From contig CM056998.1 of NCBI GenBank assembly GCA_029891345.1, positions 172,384,332-172,448,331 of the forward strand: a DNA stretch of 64,000 bases, written 5' to 3'. The position numbers and the translations under genes were made by a program. How positions within the stretch are numbered: position 1 is the stretch's first letter; each line of letters begins with the position of its first letter. This DNA comes from Dryococelus australis. Its lineage: Eukaryota > Arthropoda > Insecta > Phasmatodea > Phasmatidae. Below the pieces are notes generated by a model. That model searched no databases, was not told where the DNA came from, and worked only from the letters and a program-made list of their open reading frames with translations. Positions 12,840-23,539 of this stretch are shown here, piece by piece.

Positions 12840-13860
12840 CTTGTGAATGGAAGTTGGTAAATGGTTGGAATTACAGATACATTTGGTTGGGCTATTTGAA
12901 GACAATTGGTGGCTAGTAGGTATAAATGCTGTCTGCAAAGTTGTTAGCCCTTTGTTGGGGATTGAGTAGTTGGGCAACAGTAGGCAAGTGTGCCAATTTT
13001 ATCGTCACCCAACGGTTGACATTTTCATCACTGCCAACTTTGGCCCAACGAATTGTGCAACTAGGGTAATACACCACCATCGAAGTCAATTTCAAGTAAG
13101 CAAATGTTTGTAGTTTTAAAACATGGCATTTCAATAATCCTACCAAATTATAGTGTTATTTCATCAGAAATATGGCAATGTTGGCACAATATTGGCCCAA
13201 CTGAAGTTTACATACCAACTATGAGCAGTTTAATCAACAAATCACCAACGAAGTCAATTTTAAATAGAATATTGTCTGTAAGTTAAAAACATTTCTTTTT
13301 AAGCATCATAAAAAAATTATAGTGTTTTTTCATCAGAATAATGGTAACTACCATTATTGGCATAATGTTGGTTACACGAAGTTGACCCAACTTAACAGTT
13401 AGTAACAACAATTAACCGTTGTGTTACCAACATTAACACAACATAAAAGCTATTAAACATATTTTGAAGAGAAAGGTCTTGGATCATCAATATCTTCATA
13501 TTATATCAAATTCAAGAAAGTGACATAGTTTTATTTCAAAGTGGTTGTTCCATACTATTACATAAAATGTTGGTTGTCCAACATTGGCCCAGCAGTAAAA
13601 TACAAGTCTATTACCAACATGTTACCAACAAAAAACAACAATTTAAAATATTTAAAACATACACTTGCGATAATTTATGGCATTTTCTGATTTGATGGCA
13701 CCATTGCCTAGGGGTGCTAAGTAATCACATATTTTCGTTTTACAGATTTTCGTTGGCATTTTACGTTGAATGAACGTTGTATTAATGTGTGCGTTCCAAA
13801 TCAACGTGTAGCTAACCTTGTCAACCCAATGTCAACGCTGAACCGACGTAGCTTGGTACT
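12840..13860. repeat. repeat region rich in TTGGCCCAAC and its complement
   Basis: GGTTGGGC and AGTTGGGC near 12886 and 12972 are opposed by TTTGGCCCAAC near 13038, ATTGGCCCAAC near 13193 and ATTGGCCCAGC near 13582. Many GTTGG/CCAAC and TTACCAAC motifs lie between. The pattern suggests an old element with inverted subrepeats. Ends were not defined. Confidence 0.4.
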
Positions 13861-13864
13861 GGGG

Positions 13865-16155
13865 ATGTTTCCAAGCGTATAGAATTTTGACGGTTTGGGG
13901 ATTGAAGAGAACGGAAAGCATTCGAATCAGCTCTCTGTTTTTTTGGTGCGCCGATGCAGTTTTTTTTATTGATAATACTCAGTGTCCGCTGGTTGGTAGA
14001 CCTGAAATTATTCCATGAACTGTTGTGAATTATGTATGCCTAGATGCTAGATCTTCCTGTGTTAAGTTTGTAGGTCCTAAGAAGTAAGAGAACATGACAT
14101 GGACTTAATAAACGATTGCGATGTTTGTGGTCTCAAACAGGAGATGACCTGCAGGCTATGGATTGAACAGTTCGTGTTAGTTGTACTATTATTAAAATAT
14201 CAGAATTTTTGTGTAGAAACCTTGTGTATTTTTTTACTATTGCCTGCGAATAACGCCAATTCAGATGACTTAGACGGCCTGCTAGTACGTTTCTAAACTG
14301 GTTAACAATATTGAATTTATAATTTTGAACTGTGATATAAAATGGTGTCAATCTGATAAAACAGTGATAATAATGAGAATTTACAAAGTAAAATGCGGTT
14401 TCACACCGCACTTTACAGAACAGTTTAAAGGAAAAGGCTAAGCAGATATTGCAGTGAGATTAAAACTTATTTACATACTTTTAATTTTATGGAGTTTGAA
14501 TGCAAGTGTTCTCGAAGTTTTTCGCATGTAATAATTAAAAATAATTTTTGTTAGCAACAATTTTATATTTTGACTTAAGTAAGATACTGTATTATCAGTT
14601 AGCGTTTTTTTTTGCACTAACAGTTGCGTAACTCCAGGTGCACTAAAATTTTGTAGTACATAACAAAGTATTAAAATTCTCTACGTCGCTTCCAAGTATT
14701 CAGAAGGCTGTCAAGAGGCGCTCTATCATATAAGTATCAAGTAACCTGCAATTACAATTAATGTAGTGTGTTTTAAGGCATGTCTTCCCTCAAATATAAG
14801 ATGATTACTAGCAATAAATCGATTCCGTAAAATAATGGTTAACAGTTTTTTTTAAAGAAAAGTGTGGAAGAGCGCTTACCAAATAGTATAAATTCATACG
14901 CTGTATGAAATGTCTATAGCCATACTTCGCTCTCAGAAAAATTGTGTTCCATGAACTAAACATTCTAAGTTATGCTCATATTATTTTTACATCCTTTTAG
15001 AACCAGTAATATAAGCTGTTTATTGTTATGTGCGTGATTAATCAAAATTGTATATAGATACTTGCAAAACTATTCGAACTTATTAGTATTGTGATACTAT
15101 ACGATAATACATTATTATTTCTGTTTACCTTAAACACTGGTTGTTATGTAAAAACATGCATATCAAATATTATTAAAAATAAAAAACTTGTATTTTTAGA
15201 GTAATTACTTTATTAATGTGTCACGAACATCACTTTCATTACATTCGTAGCTGCAGGAGCAAATGTCAAACAGTCGTTATCACCTGTAACAAAGAGAAAA
15301 AAATAGTTTATATACAGTTGAGGTATAATTATTTTTAAGATATTGGTACCATGCACAACTGAATATACACTACACAGCTACTGACTCACATCGACAAGTT
15401 GACATACGGTTATGGTATGGATCCAGGAATATAAATATAGCTCATACGCGTATGTCTTTGGTATTTTCATGCTTAATATAAATTATGTTAACATGTAAGT
15501 CCTTCCGTAATAAACTTTAATCTATTGTAGCAGGGATGTTAGTAAGCTATATTTATGACAGTCAAATCAGATAGCAAAATAATTTATCATATTTGCATAC
15601 TACATTGTCAAAACATTTAAAAATTCTTGGACGGGAGAAAATATAAAATTTGTTAACATTTTCCCATATAATATAATAGTTTTGCTTACAGTCAGCATTA
15701 AACTTAATACAAAGATGCCGTACTAACTTCAGTCCCACGTAAGACATCAAAGTCACATTAAATCTTTGCAGATACATCTTCGATATGTCCAGTGCTTATC
15801 TAAGAAGATATTCATCTTTTGAATGTAGTATTGTTAGAGAACAATAAAGGAGCATTTCTGAAAGCAAAGGAAACTATTTAAAATTTCTATGAAGTAATAT
15901 GTGATCCTCCATATAATTAAAATACTCCTTTTTATAGCGGAAGAAATCTTCGTTTTAAAGGGCATTTACTGAGAACGTTCAACTGGCTAACTTATTTCCA
16001 AGTGATGGGTGGGACTTATGCAAATAGAGAGTCTTATTATCCAAGAAGAATGCTGGCATAGGTTTCTCAACCTGTTAAAGATTTGGTAAAATAACAGTTC
16101 AGAAAAAAAAAGGGGGGGGGGACTGGAATATTTCAGATCCACGAAGTGACTGTGT
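13865..16155. other. AT-rich spacer around one candidate exon
   Basis: Outside the candidate terminal exon at 15213-15283 I see only short frames without family resemblance. Confidence 0.55.
15213..15283 (-). CDS. candidate 3'-terminal exon of an unidentified gene
   Basis: On the minus strand a pyrimidine tract and CAG (TTTCTCTTTGTTACAG) precede the segment. One frame then reads DNDCLTFAPAATNVMK and ends in TAA. The stop overlaps AATAAA at 15209-15214, so acceptor, frame, stop and polyadenylation signal occur in the correct order within about 75 bases. The exon is very short and the peptide resembles nothing I know. Upstream coding exons were not found. It could also be a 3' UTR exon or chance. 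Confidence 0.3.
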
Positions 16156-16159
16156 ACCA

Positions 16160-17600
16160 CAATAATGTCCACTGATGGACAACTGTATCTGTTAACAAAG
16201 AGCTTAGTTGAGGAAAACAAGAAGAAACTCGTGGCTATAAACAAAAACAATTCCCCTTTGCGGACAACAATGATCAGCTTTAAGAAAGCACATGAATGTG
16301 GTGAGGTAACACCTGAACTGCCTGCAGGTAACGATGGAAACTTTAAAGCACTTGTCAGGTGCCGAGCTAAAACTGATGAAACACTTCGAAAATATCGCCA
16401 GACTGCTTAAATAATGTAATGTACACAAGTAACCAAATTCAGGACGAAGTCATAACAATCTTTATCAGAAAATTCTAGAGAAGATCATAGAAAACATTAA
16501 TAAATCAAGAACATTTTCCTTCCGAGCATATGAAACAAGTGACATCTCTAGCTTGTAGCAACTAACGATACACGTGGCCTTTATTATAAAACAGGATGTT
16601 GTGCATGTTGAATGAGGACTTGTTAAGGTTTGTCGCTGTTGTGGATTGCAGAGTATAATATTTGGTTACAACTGCAAAAACATTCTCGAAAAATAGTGGC
16701 ATTAACTCTAATTTTCTGTTTGGTCAAGGTTATGACAGCAATGGTCGTTAGTGGCAAAATGCATGGAGCTCAAGAATACTCTCTCTGGCTCTTTACATAC
16801 ATTTTTCATCACACAACATTAATTTTTATGATAGTTTCAGTAGCAATCTTCAAGTTATATAGCTTATTGGCTGCCCGAAAATTACTGAAAGTATCTACAA
16901 CGTTTTCAATTCTACAAAAGATAAGGTTTTTTGCAAGTCTTCTTTAAAATCGTGCCAAAGACGAAACTCACTAAATTGATGAAATACTACCAACTAGATG
17001 GGCTGAGATTCATCAATCTCTATTTACATTTATTGTGAGTTAAAATAGGGTTTGGATAAAACATCCCAGAGGAGAGAAACTGAAATGGCATCTGCAGCAT
17101 TTAAACTAATAAGCACTATTAAGAACTTACACAGTCTCAAATTCGCTGCCATTTTACTCTCGAATACCACGCAGTCTCGACAACTCCGAGCATGTCTCTT
17201 CAGAAAGAGTTCCAGTATCTCACTAAAGTGGCACTGTTGGCACAAAACTCCCTCAAAGAACAGAAAATCATGAGAGAGTTTAACTTGTTTCTGTCGGTTG
17301 TTTTTGAACAGCTTCCTGTTCCAAGTGCGAGATAGAGAAAACTACCAGTCCAGTATACAATCAGACACTCCTTAATAGTGAGGAACTCTTGACAATCTAA
17401 TTTCTCACAGTACTGGAAAATCTGGTACATTTTAATACATAACGCAGATATGATCAATGAGTTTCGACTGTTACAGAACGCCCCTCCGCCATCTTTTCCA
17501 AATTAAGCTCACTAGCCTGTTCAAAATCATTCTTAACTGTAATAAAAGTTAAACAAGTATGCAAAAACCTCCATCGGGCAGGGGTAAGCAGTTTGAAATA
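16160..17600 (+). pseudogene. relic of a hAT-like (DUF4371/ZMYM1-type) transposase gene
   Basis: Successive fragments in shifting frames follow the order of DUF4371-type hAT transposases. Near 16335-16395 the frame reads GNFKALVRCRAKTDETLRK, matching the usual 'GNFRALL..R...D..L' segment. Near 16715-16830, in another frame, GQGYDSNGR is followed by LALYIHFSSHNIN, the equivalent of the family's 'GQGYDGA..MSG' and 'YVHC.SH.LNL' blocks. Near 17085-17150 ASAAFKLISTIKN corresponds to the segment after the conserved Trp. Stops and frameshifts occur throughout, so it cannot make a functional protein. No terminal repeats were found. The family assignment rests on my memory of its motifs; a domestication role is not supported because the frame is broken. 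Confidence 0.6.
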
Positions 17601-18399
17601 AATTGGGACCGGAAACAATTCAGGATTCCTTTAGAACAACACGACTTTCGTAATTTGATAACAATGTAGTAGACACATAAAAAACTCTGGGTCATTCAAA
17701 TACCCAGGAAATCACACGACCGAGTCCGCGCTACATGTACTAGGTTAAAGCCTGCTACTCAATGGAGCAACAATCTATTCATTGTAGTGACGCTCTTGTG
17801 ATCAGGTTATTTTTCGGTCTTTCTGTATTATCCATATAGAGATATTATAGTTTGCCAATAGAGCTATATAACCATACATTTATAATAAAATAGAAGTATT
17901 AAGGTTAAAGGGTGCGGTTCATGTTTCATTCTAAGACTTACAACCTTTTAAACTCAAGGTCTGAACATAAACATGACCGCCCCTGATTACAGCCATCTGT
18001 TAGTGGCCAAATTTTCTGATCACTACACTGCATTCTGCAATTTCAGCTTATCTCATCGTCCAGACAAGATGACATGCCATCACCATGACCATGATATTCA
18101 TGCTCATTACCAGTCGCCAGTCATTAAAATACGATATTTAACCTGATCAACAGCGAGGATTTGATTCCTCATACTAATTTTTACCATGAATCTCGATGGA
18201 AAGCTCATCTTATAAGATCACCTTCTTCTATACGTGCCCGTGTATTTATGCGAGAATATTTGTTCACGTTACTTAACCAATTTTCGCAGGTTTTTGACAT
18301 AACCAACGGTGTCGTAATCCATCTTAAAGTACTCGATTCTTAATGTCAATCATCAATGTTAAAATAGCATAATTGTTACTATTAGAGATTAGATCACTA

Positions 18400-19850
18400 C
18401 ATAAATCTACCGAACTATTTAAACGATTTCAACCAAACTTGGTATAAGTTAGGTTCTAATAGTGCCTATGTCGAGTATTAAAAACGTATTTCATGACTTC
18501 ATTTACTTAACACTTTGTTAAGGTAGAGTGAACTGAAAAATAAAGAATTCATGTCATATCTCAGAAAAAGCTACTCAACCTATTGACGTCAAATATGCTA
18601 TGCAAGTAATGCTTTTGCAGCTCACCCTAAACACAAATCATTTTGGCGCAATCACGAACTATTGTATAAATTATGACAATATGTTTTAAGTTATAATTCC
18701 AAAGTTACAAACCCATTTTGAAGGCTGACAATATACCTACTTATTAAATAATTTAGTTATATATTTGTGAGATTTTAATATATCGAATACTTATTTTCTA
18801 AGTGGCGAACATTTGAAGTTAGAATGCCCAAGACACTTGACCAATTTCAGACAAACTTGATATGCTCATAGTACTTAGTACAGCCAATCAAAATGTTAAT
18901 CCACTGCGATTTCCGTGTGCAACTTGGTGATATAGTATCACCTGAGTTAATAAGGTTTAATATCGCGTTTACGAAATTACTTACCCGATTGCTGACAAAT
19001 TTGGTACACGAGTAGTACCTTGGTAGGTCACTCTACTTATTAATGACTTTAGTTGATTACACATATATTTTCAAAACAATATCGATATATATATAATTTA
19101 GTTAAATGTCCTACATATATGGAGAAATAGATTTATTTCAACCAAACTTTGTATGTTGGCAGAAACTTGTTTACCATTAAAATGAACCATTCGTAGAATT
19201 TTCCCACCATTATTTAACGCAGTATTTTGTGAGTTACCGAGATTTGGTGTCATATAAACAAAATATCGAAAGTAAATCGCAAATAGGCATATCAAGAGAA
19301 CTATTACAGGCATCATGAAGTAAATTATTCTAAAATATCAGGAGACTTATTTTCTTAATTGTTGCTTCATTACTATTTTTATTGCATATGACATCCATGG
19401 AGGAAACAAGCATATCTGAACCCAACGTGGCATACGGGCTGTTCTCATTGTCTGCGTTAAGTACCTACACTAGTTGATAGCGCCTTTAAAGTGCTATTTT
19501 AAAAGATATCACCCGAAGTTTAAGCTTAAGCATAATTTCTCGGTATCTTCTGAAACTATTTCCACCACATATTATATATATATATATATTGGCAGAACTA
19601 TGGAAGACCACCTTACATTTTTATGAATTATTCTCTTTATTTTCAAAGTGGTGGCGTTATTATACTTGCGGTATTTTATGCTAGATTTCTTGTACCATTA
19701 AACGGCCTTTAATCACTTTGTGTACTCAATTCACTACATAACAGTTTAAGTTGTCAGTTATTTTGGAAGACGCTGCCACCAATACATACTTGTTATAATT
19801 TTACATTATATCATAATATGTACTCGACCGATTACAATTTGATCGCGAGG
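18400..19850 (+). repeat. second, more decayed domain of the ~285 bp repeat
   Basis: Versions of the unit blocks recur: CAACCAAACTTGGTATAAG near 18430, CAAATATGCTATGCAAGTAA near 18590, CAAATTTGGTACACGAGTAG near 18995 and CAACCAAACTTTGTATGTTG near 19140. Unit borders are uncertain. Confidence 0.5.
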
Positions 19851-19854
19851 AAAA

Positions 19855-21585
19855 TTGTTTCTGTTCGGACGTTTTTTAACACACATGTTCCTTTTGAGTG
19901 CTGTGTTCCAACTCTCAGTAATTTCGTATGGTTCAAATAGAACTCCTGTTGATAGTCACTTGTTTACCGACATGGAGGTATCTATCGAGAAAATGTGTAG
20001 TTTTATTGTGCAACACACACTATCATGTGAGTTTCACATGAATATGTAACTGCACAAATATTTATAGTCAAAAACGTATGTAGACTATGCAGTGTATGTT
20101 TGGTTGCGTTTACATTAAGATGAATCACGTTCCACGTGTTACTGGAATTAAATAATGAATGTATCGTTATTTACTTATGTGTGTATATATGCAGTTACGT
20201 GAAATAATATCTCCGCAGTTTTATTTCCCGAATTAGGTTCAAAATATACGCGGTGACGTTTTGGGATGTTCTAATTGAATATTGAATAAGTTTCGCCACA
20301 CACTTAAAACTGAAAAATAAAATACCAAATAGTCATTACTTTAGTACGGAAAATTTGGTCCCGTGACGGTTTGGTACACTGAAACTGCCTGCTGGAACAC
20401 GGCCCGTGTCTTCGAGAACCTATTCAACATTAATTGCAAACTCATGTAGAGGACAACACGAAACGTTAATTCCTGATACGTCAGGAAACAACATTATAGT
20501 CCCTGCTGCATTTGCAATACTCACGCCTCTCGTTATTTGTTGACGCGCCAGAAAGTAATAATCGTTGCTGAAAATAGGGCACCAACGGCACTTACAACCA
20601 GAGGTTCCGGTGCTGAAGACAGCTATAGCAGCATTAAGTTCGCCGTCTAGCTACACGCACTTGGAGATTCTGACTCGCGTGGCCGGTAGGCACGCCCATC
20701 ACAAACGTCGGCAACCTCCGCGTCTGAGCGCAAGAATTGGCGTCGGCTTGCGATCTACCTTCCGACAATATGACACTTTCAGTAGTGAGCCTGTCATTTT
20801 ATAGCTTTACGAACATAAAAATATGCTGCACCTCCCTATGTTCTATTATGCATCGTGTACCTGAAATTCTGTGCAGACTAATGACAGGAAAAATGACCGT
20901 TTTAGCTATTGCATTGAACAATAAATGCACATTTAAAATGGGGACCGCAGAACGCTATCTCGACAAGCAAAAAAAAAAAAAAATAAATTGGATGCTACAA
21001 AACATGTAGATACGGACTTCTCAGTCGAGAGGAACATTGAGTATGATATCGGCACAATGAACTTGATGTTCGCGTTGACACCTCTGTATGGTACAAAAAA
21101 AATCTATTTATATTTTTATAAGCAATTAAATAACCGATATTTAGAACAATGCAGCCATCTTTAAATAAAGTCGCCAAAAATATTTAAAAAAGGGGGAGAG
21201 AATAAAAAATTCTGCAATAGCAAACTTACATAATTTCGCACGTTTAGAAAATACATATTTTCGGAAATGAAGGAATGTTGTAAAGTAGGTGATTCATCTC
21301 ATACAGCTACATAATTAGGGTTACACTGTGTTTGTATTTGTAGAAAATGTTATAATAACAGTACTTCCTGTAATTTTGCCGTTTTTTAAAATCACTATGG
21401 CTTTCACTTCAAAACAGCAGTGAAACAGTACAGTCGACATAGATATGATGTTACTTTAGCGTCCTCAGAGTTGACGCCGCAACCTGAACGTGACACAGAT
21501 TAATAATAAATTACTGATAACTAATGAGCCTACTTTCCTCTACATGGCTGCAAACAAATTTTAGTGAAGTTCTTGAAAGCTTAGA
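19855..21585. other. unannotated spacer
   Basis: A less AT-rich stretch at 20560-20770 has short open frames on the plus strand that resemble no known protein. A poly-A run lies near 20971. Nothing else recognised. Confidence 0.5.
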
Positions 21586-21587
21586 TG

Positions 21588-21755
21588 GTAGGTAGTCGTT
21601 GACATCTTATTGACAGCAATATTATTAGAGATGAAACCAGAAACATGTGAAACAATACAAAGACAATTCAAGTACACCCGTGACTTACACTGTATTAAAA
21701 TTCAGAAAAACTCATAAAATTGTGCTAGGTTGCGATCAACTGCACTCCATTCATA
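21588..21755 (-). mobile_element. tRNA-derived SINE, family 2, antisense copy
   Basis: The minus strand repeats the family-2 body: GTGCAGTTGATCGCA, GTTTCACATGTTTCTGG, CTACCTACCATCTAAG. The B box has decayed. As at 9760, it lies directly 3' of sequence from the ~285 bp array, here inverted. Confidence 0.7.
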
Positions 21756-21794
21756 ACTAAGATACTTACATACTTAAAACATATAAATTAATAA

Positions 21795-22160
21795 AGCTTA
21801 CCTCAGTACAACTTCTTCACCAAATTTGAAAGAAATATATTGTTTCTCCAGTTACGGCATGAAAACTATATTATTCCATGTGGTGCTATCTTACAAAATG
21901 GCGGAAAAATTAGGCTTTGCATAGACAATTTCAATGCATATGACTGATAATGTCAGCATACAAAGTTAAATTGAAATTGGTTTTGCAGTTTCGTAGATAA
22001 AAAATCCGGAGCCAAAAGGTTTATATAGTCGCCTTTTTGAAAACATGTGTGTCTGATCTCAATATTTTTCATTTTACATAACCTACGATAGTGCTAATTG
22101 TCAGCAGAATTTGGTAGAAACCAGTTGTTTTTTCTGTTTCAAAATTGTAGACAAAAGAAA
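21795..22160 (-). repeat. ~285 bp repeat, antisense unit(s)
   Basis: Complementary blocks are present: CATGTGGTGCTATCTTACAA then AATGGCGGAAA, CTGATAATGTCAGCATACAA, TTGGTAGAAACCAG. SINE family 2 follows in the same relative position as at 9.7 kb. Confidence 0.65.
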
Positions 22161-22194
22161 TTTTGTGTACGCTTCTGAAGAGAATCTGAAAAAC

Positions 22195-23520
22195 CTGGAA
22201 AGGTAATCTAGCACTAAATCACCGCGGCACCTTGGGTAATCTAGACACTGAGACGCCGCGGCAACTCGGGTAATCTAGCCAATGAAACCCCGAGGCAACT
22301 CGGCTAATTTAGCCAATGAGAAACCGCGGCACCTCGGATAGTCTAGCCAATGAGACACCGCGGCACCTCGGGTAATCTAGCCACTGAGACAAAGCGGCAC
22401 TTTGGTTAGTCTAGCCACTGAGCCATCGCGGCGCCTTTAGTTTGTCTTGCCACAGACACACCGCTGCACCTTGGGTAGTCTATCCACTGAGACACCGTGG
22501 CACCTTGGGTATTCTTTTAACTGGATCACCGCGGCATCTTTTAATTGTCCAGCCACTGAATCACTTCGGCATATCTGGTAGTCTAGCCACTTTATCACCG
22601 CGGCACCATTAGGTTGTCTATCCACTGATACACCGCGGCACCTTTGGTAGTCTAGCCACTGACACACCGCGGCACCTCAGGCAATCTAACCACTGAGATA
22701 CCGCAAATTCACAGGTAAGCTAACCACTGGGACACCGCGGTACTACGTGTTATCCAGCCACTGAGACACCGCGGCATCTCTGATAGTCTAGCCATTGAGT
22801 CAACTTGGCACCTTGGGTCTTCTAGCCACTGAGACACGGCGGCACCTTTTGGGTTTCTAGCCACTGAATCTCCGCGTCACCTCGGGTAATCAAGCCACTG
22901 AGTCACAGCGGCACCTTTATGTTATCTAGCCACTGTGTCACCGTGGCACCATTAGGTTGTCTTGCCACTGAGACACCGCTGCACCTTGGGTAGTCTATCC
23001 ACTGAGACACCGAGGCAACTTGTGTATTCTTTTACACTGGATCACCGCTGCTCCTTTTGGTTGTCTAGCGACTGAATCACCGCCGCACATCAGGTTTTTC
23101 TAGTCGCTGAACCACCGCGGCACCTTTCGGTTGGCCAGCCACCATATCACCGTGGCAACTTTTGGTTTTCTAGCCACTGAATCACCGTGGCATCTCATGT
23201 AGTCTTTCCACTGTATCACAGCGGCACCTCGGTAAGTCACGTCACTGAGTCACCGCGGCACAATTTTGCTGTCTAGCCACTAACACACCGCGGCACCTTT
23301 AGGTTGGCCAGCCTCTAAAACATCGCTGCACATTTAGGTTGTCTAGTCATTGAGACACCGCGACACCTTATGTAGTTTAGTCACTGAGTCACCAAGGCAC
23401 CTTTTTGTTGTCTAGCCACTGAATCACCGCGGCACCTCGGGAAGTCAAGTCACTGAGTCACCACGGCACAATTTGATTGTCTAGCCACTAAGACACCGTG
23501 GCACCTTTAGGTGCCACGGT
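22195..23520 (-). repeat. 34 bp minisatellite of tRNA A-box-like units, about 39 copies
   Basis: The first three CCGCGG-type cores start at 22222, 22256 and 22290, giving a 34 base period that holds to about 23520. On the minus strand the consensus is GCCGCGGTGTCTCAGTGGCT followed by AGACTACCCAAGGT. This closely matches the first ~30 bases of the SINE at 4537, including its A box. Copies differ by substitutions and small indels. No B box and no reading frame of interest were seen. Confidence 0.85.
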
Positions 23521-23534
23521 GTCTTAGTAGCCAC
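23505..23534. repeat. short palindrome closing the 34 bp array
   Basis: The last unit runs GACACCGTGGCACC then TTTA, then GGTGCCACGGTGTC, a perfect inverted repeat with a short loop. It marks an orientation switch at the array end. Confidence 0.7.
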
Positions 23535-23539
23535 GGTGT

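Noticed and set aside
16630..16947. 105-codon hydrophobic frame as a membrane protein
   Set aside because: The transposase motifs lie in a neighbouring frame of the same strand, and this frame lacks an initial ATG at its start.
22437..22667. 76-codon frame in the 34 bp array
   Set aside because: It is a by-product of the minisatellite; neighbouring units shift frame because 34 is not a multiple of 3.
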